A stretch of 64,000 bases of DNA from Candidatus Nitrosopumilus sp. (GCF_028278985.1 NZ_JANQTA010000001.1:1-64000), one strand, 5' to 3'. Counted from the first letter of the stretch, positions 34,734-44,297 are shown. Notes: generated by a model from the sequence alone, not told the origin. Program-made: numbers and translations.

Positions 34734-37700
34734 TTATGGGATGTCCGGAAGATCAATTCCGGTAATGCTTTCCCATTCTAAAATATTTGATTCAGACATC
34801 ATCGGATACTGTGGAATCATTGATGATGTTCCAAATCCACACCCATTAGGACTAGGATCATTGATTGTAACAAATTCAGTTGAAAGTGCAGTGCCTGTTG
34901 CTGAATGATAATGGTAATCAGTGCAGGCATCAGGTTCAGAAAATACGAACTGATGGATTGGGAAATACTTTTCATCAAGTAGATAACTTGGAACAAAAAT
35001 CATTCTTTCCCATTCAGAAGAACCTTCTGTACATGAAGGAGTAGTCATTGTAATTCTTTCTGAATTGGATGCATCAAAATTAATTGAATATCCAACTGGA
35101 CTTGTAATCCCTATCAGACTTGCATATGCAATAGAATCATTTGGTCCTGCATCAATTTTTCCATTAATTGTTGGCTCATCATAAATTGGAGATTCAAGAT
35201 ATTCTATTGTTCCATCATGATGCTCCACTTTTATCTTCCCAACAAAAACACCTGAATCAACATCATAGCCTGCTGGCCTGATGTTCATCCACCATCCAAA
35301 CAGATGTTTATCAATTGTATCATTACAGGTCAATTGATCTCCAACATATCGATACATTGGATAGTCTACAGAAATTGTATAATCATATGATGTAGAGTCT
35401 GGAATTACAGATGATTGTGAGTTTTGAGGTGAGACTTCTTCTTCATCATCCAACCCTGGAAGATGGTCATCATCAATTGGAATGGACTCATTTGAATTTT
35501 CTGAAACAGTACCATCTATGACAGCATCAAGGTTTTTTTCACTACTGTCAATGATTGATTGGAGTTGTTCAGAATTTTGAGACATTCTTTCAAGTTCTAG
35601 ATAATATGATCTATAGTCATAAGGAAGAACATATCCATCAGAATCATCAACTGCAGAATCACGGTCTAGACAAGGAGGTACCAATACCTCAATGATTACA
35701 GGATTTTTTATTCCCATATCTTCGGAATTAAATAGAGGACTTGTCATTCCAAGATAACTGGAATGAAAACTATGAAGCCCAGGTTCAAGATTAGCAGTGA
35801 TTGTTTTAGTAAATAATGGGCGTTGTCCAGGAAGTTCGATTGTGTAAGGATCGGTTAGCAGATCATAGCTTGCAATTTTTTTCCCTTCAAAATAATGATC
35901 AACCTTTAGTGTGCCTGTAATAAAACTTGAAGTGTATAAGTCAAATCTATACTCTAGATAGATTGATTTTGATGGCTCATCACACGGATCTCCTCTAAAA
36001 ATTCCTTTTTTGTAAAGCAGTTCTATTTCAATTTCATCATTTAAAAGACCAAAACTTTTGAAAATAACTGGATTAGAAAAATCAGATTCCTGTACAGCAC
36101 TATCTATCTCTGCAATCTTTATGTCACCTTTTTTCTTGGCTTTCTTTGCGTTATCTGCGGCATCATCAATTTGCTGTGTTGTCTTTGAAGATTTTATCTC
36201 ATTGAGTTCCTCTTGTTGTTTTTTAGTTTCTTTTTCAAAGTCATATTTTGAGATTCCTTGTTTTTTACCATATTCTAATAGTTCCTTCTCAAATGATGAG
36301 ATTCCATTCAAAATATCTACTACATCTAGTGCATTTTGCGTAGATTCACTATAGGAATTTTCTAACAGTGTAGCTTTGTTCATCAAGTTTTTGTCTTTAG
36401 TTTTAGAGTAATCATCCCATGCCTTTTTTCTAGAATCATCAATTAAGGAAACTTCACCGTTCAAGGCAGATTGTAGCCATTTAGCAGAAATTTGGTACCA
36501 TGCATTTGCAGAATACATGGTTTTCAGTTCTGATGGACTCAAATCTCGGGTACTTAATGATCTGTTTAGAGAATGCTCATTTTCGCTTTCTATTGCAATT
36601 TCTGCCCGTAAATTGTCATATGCTAATTTAGCTTTTGAAGCTTTTTCCTGCGCTTTAAAAAAATCAGCATTTGCTTTTCTCAAATCTTCAGAAGAAGTTT
36701 TGTTAGATTTTTCTAGGTCCTCAATTTTCTGTCCTGCCTTTACGACTTCAAAGTTAGCATCATCTAATGCCAATCGTAATTGATAAAGTTCCAAAGATTT
36801 TTGGTCACTTGTTGAGTCCATTGATCTTTTTAATCCAGGCTGAACAAGTTCAAATGCATCAAAGAACCTTTCACCGAACTGGATACTATTAGTTCCACAG
36901 CCGCCTTGTAGATGTCTAAGTTCCAAATCAGATAACTCACGTTTAGATGGTTCATAGCTAGGATCAACGAATGGATTTGGTGGCGGAGAACCGAATTGGA
37001 TACTAGCTGTTCCACAGCCGCCTTGCAGATGTGCTAGCTGATTTGGCAGGAGTGTTTTTGATGTAAACATGGCTCCATCATGATTTTTCAAAGCATTGAA
37101 ATGGCCAAAAGTTTTCAATGCCACTATAGCTCTATCTAAATCAGAAATTTCTTTCAAAGAAAGAGCAGGATTCTGTTCCTTAACTAAGGCATCCAAGTAA
37201 TCTATGAATGCTGTTTGTTCTTGAGGAGGTAATTGTGATAGAGAATCACGATATACTCTGAGTTTGTATTCATTTTGTTTTTCTTGGATAGATTGTCTTT
37301 TTTCTTGAATTTTCTGAGAATTTATTATTCCCTCACTCATTAAATGTCCTATAGAATTTAAAATTTCAGAATCAGAAATTATTCCATCTCCCCAAAAACC
37401 AAAAACATCTTTTTGATAACTAGGAATTTCAAATGTTGCTCCTTTTTGGGTACCTGCTTGATGCTCTAGCCCTGGCGAAGTTTTTACAAATCTTTCCATA
37501 GGAATTACATTCTGAACCATCAAGGATTCAAGGGCATTAACCATGTCTGAATCTGAAATAAGTCCATCTTTCCACCATTTTGCATTAGTTTTGAACCAGT
37601 CAGGCATTACATTTTGAGAAACGCCAGGATCATGTTTGTTGTAATCACTCCATTGGCCATAAGACATTGAATGACTCTGTGAAAGTAAGATTATTCCAAA

Positions 37701-37739
37701 AAATGCAACGTAAAGTTTTTTCACAAACTTTTCACACAC
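34734..37739 (-). CDS. 1001-residue exported protein with W-x-DG-ISDS and HLQGGCGT repeats
   Basis: The signal peptide ends near SYGQW. Two modules at residues about 48-82 and 108-142 share W-x-D-G-x-I-S-D-S and L-x-x-x-G/N-I-I/V-P, a module widespread in thaumarchaeal exported proteins. HLQGGCGTxSIQFG occurs twice at 237-250 and 276-289. Residues 310-540 form long coiled coils. The second half holds at least two beta domains with few cysteines. No C-terminal anchor. A large cell-surface or secreted protein; the role of the cysteine repeats is unknown. Confidence 0.82.
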   Translation of the reverse strand: MCEKFVKKLYVAFFGIILLSQSHSMSYGQWSDYNKHDPGVSQNVMPDWFKTNAKWWKDGLISDSDMVNALESLMVQNVIPMERFVKTSPGLEHQAGTQKGATFEIPSYQKDVFGFWGDGIISDSEILNSIGHLMSEGIINSQKIQEKRQSIQEKQNEYKLRVYRDSLSQLPPQEQTAFIDYLDALVKEQNPALSLKEISDLDRAIVALKTFGHFNALKNHDGAMFTSKTLLPNQLAHLQGGCGTASIQFGSPPPNPFVDPSYEPSKRELSDLELRHLQGGCGTNSIQFGERFFDAFELVQPGLKRSMDSTSDQKSLELYQLRLALDDANFEVVKAGQKIEDLEKSNKTSSEDLRKANADFFKAQEKASKAKLAYDNLRAEIAIESENEHSLNRSLSTRDLSPSELKTMYSANAWYQISAKWLQSALNGEVSLIDDSRKKAWDDYSKTKDKNLMNKATLLENSYSESTQNALDVVDILNGISSFEKELLEYGKKQGISKYDFEKETKKQQEELNEIKSSKTTQQIDDAADNAKKAKKKGDIKIAEIDSAVQESDFSNPVIFKSFGLLNDEIEIELLYKKGIFRGDPCDEPSKSIYLEYRFDLYTSSFITGTLKVDHYFEGKKIASYDLLTDPYTIELPGQRPLFTKTITANLEPGLHSFHSSYLGMTSPLFNSEDMGIKNPVIIEVLVPPCLDRDSAVDDSDGYVLPYDYRSYYLELERMSQNSEQLQSIIDSSEKNLDAVIDGTVSENSNESIPIDDDHLPGLDDEEEVSPQNSQSSVIPDSTSYDYTISVDYPMYRYVGDQLTCNDTIDKHLFGWWMNIRPAGYDVDSGVFVGKIKVEHHDGTIEYLESPIYDEPTINGKIDAGPNDSIAYASLIGITSPVGYSINFDASNSERITMTTPSCTEGSSEWERMIFVPSYLLDEKYFPIHQFVFSEPDACTDYHYHSATGTALSTEFVTINDPSPNGCGFGTSSMIPQYPMMSESNILEWESITGIDLPDIP

Positions 37740-37829
37740 AGATTTTACTTAAAACATTCTGTCCAAATATTCAATTCCTTATAGGCTTGAACCATTATTG
37801 CAAAGACATGAATTTCTTAGAAGAAAAAA

Positions 37830-38297
37830 TTAGTTTTTGTCATCTTCATCTGATTCGTCTTCAAGTTCCTTGTCAATTTTGGCTTGTTTTGATTTGAATT
37901 GTTTGTATTTCTTGTCCCATTTTGAGAGCACAAACCACTGACGAATGCCAATTCCCAACCAGACCAGGGAGATGACTGTGATTATTAGTTGTGGAGGCTT
38001 GAGCATAGGCTTTTTTTCTTTGAGTCTTTCTTTGAACTCCCTTTCCAGCTCTGCATTCTCTCCTTCCAGAGGCTCTTTTGGAGGCAACCCCATCTCAGCA
38101 CGTAACTGTTCTTTCTCTAGTTGTCTTTCCTCATATGGAGGATCAAATACTTGGACTACAACTAGCATGGCCAAAGGAGGCAATATCAATACAGATAGAA
38201 TCATCACCATGAACATCTTTTTTGTCGAGTTGAGCTGAGACATCATGCCATCAAGAATTTCAAAAATATTTTCATGATTGTCTTTTGAATCAGTCAT
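37830..38297 (-). CDS. Two-helix membrane protein coupled to a winged-helix gene
   Basis: 155 residues from ATG 38297 (MTDSKDN...), which overlaps the upstream gene by 8 bases; the longer frame from 38327 overlaps by 38. Helices at about 28-50 and 100-122 (LIITVISLVWLGIGI) flank a charged, Pro/Glu-rich region. Acidic C-terminal tail (EDESDEDDKN). Probably a membrane partner of the regulator 38290. Confidence 0.72.
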   Translation of the reverse strand: MTDSKDNHENIFEILDGMMSQLNSTKKMFMVMILSVLILPPLAMLVVVQVFDPPYEERQLEKEQLRAEMGLPPKEPLEGENAELEREFKERLKEKKPMLKPPQLIITVISLVWLGIGIRQWFVLSKWDKKYKQFKSKQAKIDKELEDESDEDDKN

Positions 38298-38583
38298 TTT
38301 TTTCCTCCCTTGGAAATAGTTCCTCATATGGTTCTAAAACAGCTTTGAAGATGTCTCTTCCTTTTTGAGAAATCTTGTATTTGATTATTGTCTTGTTGCC
38401 CCAAGGTTCCTCATTTCTTTCAATCATTTCTTTTTTTACCATATCATCTAAAATTCCCTTATGTTTTACATTGTTCAGACCACAAATACTCATCAGTCTA
38501 CTTTGATTCATTTCCCCAAACTCAAAAAGTTTCAATAACACATCCTTCCTAATGTAGATTCTGTCACGATATTCCCTTCCCAT
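38290..38583 (-). CDS. Winged-helix regulator
   Basis: 97 residues: KDVLLKLFEFGEMNQSRLMSICGLNNVKHKGILDDMVKKEMI forms the HTH, and EEPWGNKTIIKYKISQKGRDIF the wing. Closely resembles the archaeal PadR/MarR-like single-domain regulators. Its stop overlaps the next gene, so it is co-expressed with a membrane protein. Confidence 0.82.
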   Translation of the reverse strand: MGREYRDRIYIRKDVLLKLFEFGEMNQSRLMSICGLNNVKHKGILDDMVKKEMIERNEEPWGNKTIIKYKISQKGRDIFKAVLEPYEELFPREEKND

Positions 38584-38618
38584 TCCTTATCACTATTCAA
38601 GTATTCCATGATAAATTT

Positions 38619-38813
38619 TCACATTTGATTCCATATTGTTTTGTTCCTAGGTTTTGAACGAAGTTTAGTTTTACAACAAGGGCAGAAATAATCTTCTGTG
38701 ACAAAATAGCAATTACAAAGTCCACATCTTTTTTGGCCATGTATATATCGTAAATTATTAGGCATGGAGGATGTTTTAATCTGCTCACAAATTCCTTTGC
38801 ACAGCTGTACCAT
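38619..38813 (-). CDS. Small zinc protein, CxGxC...CPCC family
   Basis: 64 residues: LCKGICEQIKTSSMPNNLRY, GQKRCGLCNCYFV, YFCPCCKTKLRSKPRN. It is the only member far from the 5-17 kb cluster and has no zinc-ribbon partner beside it. An overlapping ORF in another frame (38597-38788) is a shadow. Divergent from the exported protein at 38911. Confidence 0.75.
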   Translation of the reverse strand: MVQLCKGICEQIKTSSMPNNLRYIHGQKRCGLCNCYFVTEDYFCPCCKTKLRSKPRNKTIWNQM

Positions 38814-38910
38814 ACAAAAGATCTTTGATTTTTAGATTTAAGGATGAAGTAACATTGTTACGTCACTTTGGTTAGTAATTCCTTTTATTCAAAATGGGAT
38901 TCATTGTTCA

Positions 38911-39576
38911 ATGAACAGAAAAACAGCATGTCTGATTCCTGCATTTGCAGCAGTCTTTGCACTGATGTTCTCATTTGCATCCCCACTTGCAATGGCAGAG
39001 TACAGTGAAGGAATGTACGACAAAGGCATGGGACAGAAACACAAGAAAATGCACAAAGTTGTAGAAATTGAGGGATTTACAGGCTCAATTCAAGTAACTG
39101 AAGATGCAGACAAACAAACCCTCAAAGATCAAGTTTCAGTTTCTCTAAGTGAAGCTGCTTCTGGATTAGATGTTATGGGAGGTCACATTGGAGTTGCAGT
39201 AAACGAAAATGATGACAAATTTGTAGCATGGATTCTAAAATCAGTTGAAAAAGATTCAGAATCTACAGTTGCAACCATAACAATTCATGTAATTGATGCA
39301 GGAGACGCAACAAACACTGCTACAATTACCAAAGAAGTAGATTTTGCAGAGAAAAAAGCAAACAAGATTTCTGACAAAATTGATAGACTTGAAGACAGAT
39401 TCTCTGAATCATCTGGAGATGCAGATGTCGATGCTGCAAGAGCAACATTTGTAGAAAAATTGCAAGAATTAAGACAAGCAATTGAAGATGGTGATTCTGA
39501 AAGAGTAACTGAGCTAAGAGAAGAACTCAAAGATCTTAGAAGTGAATTAGGAAATATCAAATCATTTAGAAAATAG
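38911..39576 (+). CDS. Exported helical protein
   Basis: 221 residues. The signal peptide ends near LAMAEYS. The middle (50-150) is beta-rich, and a long charged C-terminal helix (150-215) ends at SFRK. A Met/His/Lys-rich stretch KGMGQKHKKMHK after the signal peptide could bind metal. No membrane anchor. Function unknown. Confidence 0.78.
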   Translation: MNRKTACLIPAFAAVFALMFSFASPLAMAEYSEGMYDKGMGQKHKKMHKVVEIEGFTGSIQVTEDADKQTLKDQVSVSLSEAASGLDVMGGHIGVAVNENDDKFVAWILKSVEKDSESTVATITIHVIDAGDATNTATITKEVDFAEKKANKISDKIDRLEDRFSESSGDADVDAARATFVEKLQELRQAIEDGDSERVTELREELKDLRSELGNIKSFRK

Positions 39577-39665
39577 GTTAAATCCTATCTTCTTTTCTTT
39601 TTTTATTGAATCTGTTAAGGCTTGAATTATTTTTGGGATTAAAATAAAAAAGAGAAGAGGAATTC

Positions 39666-40514
39666 CTAAAATCTTGGAACGACTCTGGATTTTGCAGTAA
39701 CTGCTATTATACTGATAATTGCAACAGCTAGTATCATCATTGCAATTGTACCAAATTCTGGAACGACATTTGTGAATACCACTTCTTCACCAATTGGACC
39801 TGATAATTCATCAATACCATAACCTTGGAAAGTAATTGTGATATCTACAGGATCATCAGAATCAAGTGGTGCTGTCGTATGCATGCCTGCTCCTTTATGA
39901 TGATGGGCTCCTTCGTCATGCAAAACTTCTTTGCCATTTTGGGTTACCATGATGTCATGATTCACATGTTCTGAGTCTTCAAAAACAACAGAAATTTCCA
40001 TCATTTCACCTACGGTAGGAACAGATGTCCAAATTTTTACCATTGTTCCATCAGACAGCATTCCAGTTCCCGATGCATCTCCTTCCATGTGTACCATCTC
40101 GTCATCACCATGATCATCACCATGATCATCTTCAGAATCTTGAACAATCACTACTCCTTGAATCCAAGGATGTATCATTGAAAAGTAATGAAACTCTCCT
40201 GCTTCTTCAAATTTGTGTGAGAAGTTGGCTCCAGATGCAAGCATTCCAGAATCAAACTCTCCATCAGGACCATCACTTGGAGTTCCACTAGTAATGGTGG
40301 TATTTGATGTTCCATCATTTGTCCAAATAACTTCTCCTCCAACATTAACTGTTATTTGAGAAGATACTAGACACGCATCAGTATCTTCACATCCTGGAAC
40401 ATTTGAACCAGGTGCAATAGATACTTCTGCTGTTGGATGATCTGCAAATGCACTATGGCTTCCAGTACTAACAACCACTGCCATGATTGTCAGCAACATT
40501 ATTTTTGATGTCAT
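39666..40514 (-). CDS. Cupredoxin-fold PEFG-CTERM protein with altered copper site
   Basis: 282 residues. The signal peptide ends at SAFADH. The cupredoxin domain (about 30-125) has the standard I-W-T-N-D-G...GPDGEFDSG...GEFHYFSMIHPW pattern. In type 1 copper relatives the segments read HTVTSG and YFCxxHPWM; here the first His is Thr (NTTITSG) and the Cys is Ser, leaving the His of IHPW. It therefore probably cannot form a normal blue-copper site. A His/Asp-rich linker (DDHGDDHGDDE; AHHHKGAGMH) follows, then PEFG and a C-terminal helix. Confidence 0.85.
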   Translation of the reverse strand: MTSKIMLLTIMAVVVSTGSHSAFADHPTAEVSIAPGSNVPGCEDTDACLVSSQITVNVGGEVIWTNDGTSNTTITSGTPSDGPDGEFDSGMLASGANFSHKFEEAGEFHYFSMIHPWIQGVVIVQDSEDDHGDDHGDDEMVHMEGDASGTGMLSDGTMVKIWTSVPTVGEMMEISVVFEDSEHVNHDIMVTQNGKEVLHDEGAHHHKGAGMHTTAPLDSDDPVDITITFQGYGIDELSGPIGEEVVFTNVVPEFGTIAMMILAVAIISIIAVTAKSRVVPRF

Positions 40515-40682
40515 ATGAGAAAGAGTGAAAAAAATTGTTAATTATTGATCTGGTTCATTTTTCAAATGTACCAATTTTATTTTTTAGTACAAGGTCAAAC
40601 TTGGAATGAAAAGTAAGCTATAGTCTTCAACAAGTTTATTTTTTAATTTTTTTAGCTCTAAAAAATAATTTTTTGTTTTTAA

Positions 40683-40807
40683 TTTATACTAGTACTATCT
40701 TCAAATGTATCAATTTTGTTTTAATCACTATGTGTATATCAAAATCAGTCTAACGTCCATGGGTGAGAAACTTGAATGAATAAGCAAGATAACTTGGTTT
40801 CTCACCC
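40683..40807 (+). ncRNA. Repeated intergenic element, copy 2 (candidate small RNA, hairpin end)
   Basis: Matches 10355-10475: TATA-like TTTATACTAGTACT, CTTCAAATGTATCAATTTTG, GTCTAACGTCCATGGGTG and the final inverted repeat GGGTGAGAAAC (40761-40771) / GTTTCTCACCC (40797-40807), here perfect. The loop is the reverse complement of that in copy 1. Surrounding spacer 40515-40918 holds no other gene; a related CAAATGTACCAATTTT occurs at 40563. Confidence 0.5.
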
Positions 40808-40918
40808 AATACTATTCTAAAATAATAGATTTGATTTGTAAATTTAGTTTTTACAATCTACCAGTACAAATCACAGATCTACCGATTTGATTAAAATAAA
40901 TTTTAACTCATTAATCAC

Positions 40919-41011
40919 ATGTCTGAAAATCCAAACAATACAAATTCAAAAAAGAAATGGTGGTCATTTTTTGGTATCAAGAAGAAGAGAAGTAAATTTA
41001 ATCAAGATTGA
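40919..41011 (+). CDS. Possible 30-residue basic protein
   Basis: ATG 40919, stop 41009-41011. Product MSENPNNTNSKKKWW then SFFGIKKKRSK. Upstream sequence (ACAAATCACAGATCTACCGA then TTAAAATAAA) resembles that in front of the UBA gene at 9673, which is the main support. An overlapping longer ORF in another frame has no support. Downstream, 41012-41247 shows no gene. Confidence 0.35.
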   Translation: MSENPNNTNSKKKWWSFFGIKKKRSKFNQD

Positions 41012-41247
41012 TACTAAATACTTAAGAAAATATTGTCGCAATTTTAAAAAAACTAATTTAAAATCTGGGGGCGATTTGTCAGATCACATTGACACTCAAC
41101 TGGGGTTAGGCATAATTTGTACATCAAATTAGGTTTCTACATATGAATTTCAGATAACACATGATCGGCAGGCATTATAGCTGTAGTTGCAAGCCGCTGA
41201 GCAGTGAAAAATTAAAAATATGAAAGTGTCATGTGTTTTGACAAGAG

Positions 41248-42765
41248 TTACTTTGTATGTAGCTTAATCCATCTACGCATCTTTTTTAGTTCAGTCACAG
41301 TTTCGGTAAAATCTATGATCTGTAAATCAGTAAAATTTCTTAATTTGTTAATTTCTTTTTGTTGTAAAAATATCGACGAAATATTTTCGTTTAAACCAAC
41401 ACTTGTTTTATGTGGAATTTTTTTCTTTGCTAGAGCATAAGGCAATACTATATGAAAAACAGAATTAAGATTTTTTTTGTATGTTGATGTCATTTTAGTT
41501 AATTTTTGATTTTTTACATTATCAAATTCTCCTTCCATAAAAAAAAGATTGTTTAATCCAGCGTTAGTAATTGTAATTTTTTGCATTCCACTCCAATGGA
41601 TATTTCTAGGATTCATTAAAGAAGAAGAAGCATTCAATTCATTTAGGTTGCCTGCTACATAAAGCAAAATAGTAGAACAAATTAGATCTAGAAGATGTTT
41701 CCAAGCAATAAAGGGTGTCCCGCACGGATAGGTATACTTGGCATTAGGAGATGATTTTGTAGTAAATGAAATTGATTGAGTCGTTGGATTAAATGCAGAA
41801 GGGTAATTAGCAATAATGGTAAAATTCATACAAAGACCCCAATAAAGATCACATGTACCATTTACTGTTGTAACAATTTGATTTTGCTGAATTGATACTG
41901 AAATTGATGTACATTTTGGATGATATGTGGCAAGTCCACCATTCACATCAGGTAAGGCAAAGACTCCAGCCATTCTAATTACATTGTCACTTCCAAGAGT
42001 AAACGAATTACCAGTATGAAAAGCGCCAGGAAGACTTGGCATGACAATATTTTTTAAAAATAATTCTTGTGAGATAAAAAACCCTGCGTTGTTTTGTCCA
42101 GAAATTATACTGGGATCTACTATTCGTTTGTATGCACTAATGTCTCTATCATCAGTTACAGTTAGAATACAAAGATAACCTCGCGGAGGAGTGCTTTGCA
42201 ATTCCAGATAAGCATAGTCTGCCTGTACTGGTGTGAGCCAACTACCTGTTCCAGGTTTGACTAAATTGATATTGGCAAAAACATATCCAATTGTTGCAGC
42301 TTGGTTGTTGATTGCTACTGCCATTAATGGTGGCAATACTCTTTTTACAGCTTGGGTTAGTTTGTTTTTTGGATCAATAGTTGAAACAGGCGTTACAAGG
42401 GGAGTTGTAGTAGTAGAAGTGACACTTGAAATTTTTTTCACATTAAATGACAAATCATGTTGGATTGGATTAGTTTTTGATGGGAGTAGTTGTAATGAAA
42501 TCTCAAAGACAAAAGATACACCTGACAGGTCTACGTTGTCTGCAACTCCAGGAAGATTAAAAGTTCCTTTTGTTACTTGTGTTTCCAAATGTAAGAGAGT
42601 ACTTGCCCCACCAGTAACTATACTCCATGCACCAAATGTTCCAGATAGTTTTAGATCCGAAGAGGGAAGGTCAAAAGTGGTATTGGTAAATGAAGAGGCA
42701 AGTTGTTGATTTGTCTTGTTAATTGACACTGCATATACAGTATCCCATCCATGAAGATAATTCAT
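41248..42765 (-). CDS. P-47/OrfX-like (TULIP) protein, third in operon
   Basis: 505 residues without signal peptide. The N-terminus HGWDTVYAVSINKTNQQL and later WSIVTGGASTLLHLETQV, AINNQAATIGYVFANIN and LCILTVTDDRDIS follow the landmarks of the Clostridium P-47 family (GWDTVYA; INGGSSNFL; YIFASLNV; LSVVTNRDIS), the TULIP proteins of botulinum neurotoxin orfX clusters. The first 250 residues are nearly identical to 44535-46100; the C-terminal half differs and ends in a basic helical tail. Starts in a four-base overlap (ATGA) with the upstream gene. Lipid binding is known for some TULIP proteins, not shown here. Confidence 0.85.
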   Translation of the reverse strand: MNYLHGWDTVYAVSINKTNQQLASSFTNTTFDLPSSDLKLSGTFGAWSIVTGGASTLLHLETQVTKGTFNLPGVADNVDLSGVSFVFEISLQLLPSKTNPIQHDLSFNVKKISSVTSTTTTPLVTPVSTIDPKNKLTQAVKRVLPPLMAVAINNQAATIGYVFANINLVKPGTGSWLTPVQADYAYLELQSTPPRGYLCILTVTDDRDISAYKRIVDPSIISGQNNAGFFISQELFLKNIVMPSLPGAFHTGNSFTLGSDNVIRMAGVFALPDVNGGLATYHPKCTSISVSIQQNQIVTTVNGTCDLYWGLCMNFTIIANYPSAFNPTTQSISFTTKSSPNAKYTYPCGTPFIAWKHLLDLICSTILLYVAGNLNELNASSSLMNPRNIHWSGMQKITITNAGLNNLFFMEGEFDNVKNQKLTKMTSTYKKNLNSVFHIVLPYALAKKKIPHKTSVGLNENISSIFLQQKEINKLRNFTDLQIIDFTETVTELKKMRRWIKLHTK

Positions 42766-44297
42766 GCATTAATGCCGGGATCCCCGCCAAGCTGAAATGC
42801 ACCGTTCAAAAGTACATGTGTCAAGGTAAAATCAGAGCCTGCAGCATCCCATGTTATAGGATCTGTTGCATTACTTACTACAAGATCAATTCCGGGAGTA
42901 TTTGCTCCAAGTGGATCTGCAACAATTGTGGCAATCATTGATGCTACTGCAGAACCAACTCCAAGAAGAATGCCGACAATGATAGCAGCAACTACCATTT
43001 TTGTAATTTCTCCTGCAATTTTTTTCAAAATGGCAGCTCCTATCTCGGCACATGCGCTAAGAACCATTGCGGTAATTTCAATTGCTTTAACCCAATCAGC
43101 CTTTTTCACATGATGTTTAGATGTTGAATTGATTAAATTATATGTCAGCGTTTGTGAGCCATCAGGCTTTGTTCCCAAGACTATTTCTTGCCAAGTTTCA
43201 GATTCAGTTATTGCCCAGATTCCCGGTGAAACCAAAGTTTCTGCGACAGCTCTAATATGAATGGCAGAACCCTGAATATCAAGTGTTAGATCTCCAGGTT
43301 TTATTTTTGGATGATATGTAGAACCGTTAGATACGACAGGTTTCATAGTAATCTCATTTACGTTTGTAATCTGTGTGTTTAGTGCTGCCATGGTAAAATC
43401 ACTGTCCGTTGTTCCATCAAATCCAAATTTCATCCCAGGTAAAACAAGCTGCTCAAGAAATAATGTTTGTGAGATATTAAATCCAGCCTTTGCACCAGAG
43501 GGAATAGAGCCTGGGCCGAGCTCATAGGATAAGCCAGACGCTGAATGGTTTAAAACTTGATTCAAGACACCAAAATATCCAATACCAGCTGATTCAAAAT
43601 ACGCATAACCAACATCAGTGGGTTTTAACCATTGAAAACTTGCCTTATCTGCTCTTTCACCAAGATTAACAGATGCAAAAACATGAGTAAACTTATCTAA
43701 ATTGTCATTAAACCATTGGGCCATAGTTCCTTGAATCAAAGCTCTATCTACGGCGCTCGGAGCGGTTCCAGAAAATCGTAATTCAGTAACTGAAACAACA
43801 GGATCAGTTGTAGAATCAGATGTCAGTTTGACCTTTAGGTTATTCAATGTGCCACTGCTTGTAGTACTAGATGGTTGTGGAAGAAAGTTTAGTTTAACTT
43901 CAATAATACAGGTCATATTTGAAATTGGAACTACAGTATTTTGTTTATTAAAAGTAGCACTCGGAACTTCTACTGACATGTGAAGATCTTGGCCTGCACC
44001 GCCACTTGTAATCTGCCAAGGTCCAAAGGTACCATTGGAAATAGAAAAACCAGGGCCCAAAGTTGCAGAGAAAGGATTCATGGTATCCCACACATGATAT
44101 TTTGTAAGCACACGATTAGCATCATTTGCTTTAATTACATATGTGGTATCCCAGCCCAGAGTATCGGTCGTTGTTTGAGCCAGAAGATTTGTTACAAGTT
44201 TTTCATCTCCTTTGTCCATCAAGTCACGATACTCTAAAATTAAATCTAATTTTCCGTAATCTGGTGAGTTAGTAGATTCATTTTCACTCATGTTCAT
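42762..44297 (-). CDS. P-47/OrfX-like (TULIP) protein with hydrophobic helices, second in operon
   Basis: 511 residues. Family landmarks: LGWDTTYVIKANDANRVL (about 47-64), WQITSGGAGQDLHMSV, FASVNLG and GFNISQTLFLEQLVLPGM. After about residue 395 comes a run of hydrophobic helices (AMVLSACAEIGAAILKKIAG, then MVVAAIIVGILLGVGSAVAS) absent from the other two copies, followed by a beta end. It resembles longer P-47-like proteins with an inserted helical hairpin. This segment could insert into a membrane. Sequence is much diverged from its neighbours. Confidence 0.85.
   Translation of the reverse strand: MNMSENESTNSPDYGKLDLILEYRDLMDKGDEKLVTNLLAQTTTDTLGWDTTYVIKANDANRVLTKYHVWDTMNPFSATLGPGFSISNGTFGPWQITSGGAGQDLHMSVEVPSATFNKQNTVVPISNMTCIIEVKLNFLPQPSSTTSSGTLNNLKVKLTSDSTTDPVVSVTELRFSGTAPSAVDRALIQGTMAQWFNDNLDKFTHVFASVNLGERADKASFQWLKPTDVGYAYFESAGIGYFGVLNQVLNHSASGLSYELGPGSIPSGAKAGFNISQTLFLEQLVLPGMKFGFDGTTDSDFTMAALNTQITNVNEITMKPVVSNGSTYHPKIKPGDLTLDIQGSAIHIRAVAETLVSPGIWAITESETWQEIVLGTKPDGSQTLTYNLINSTSKHHVKKADWVKAIEITAMVLSACAEIGAAILKKIAGEITKMVVAAIIVGILLGVGSAVASMIATIVADPLGANTPGIDLVVSNATDPITWDAAGSDFTLTHVLLNGAFQLGGDPGINA

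Noticed and set aside
40887-41132. 81-residue plus-strand ORF
   Set aside because: It overlaps the 30-residue candidate in another frame, has no motif, and its composition changes halfway.
42233-42709. Plus-strand ORF of 158 residues and its copy at 45871-46095
   Set aside because: Both are antisense shadows of the duplicated P-47-like genes; duplication explains their similarity.
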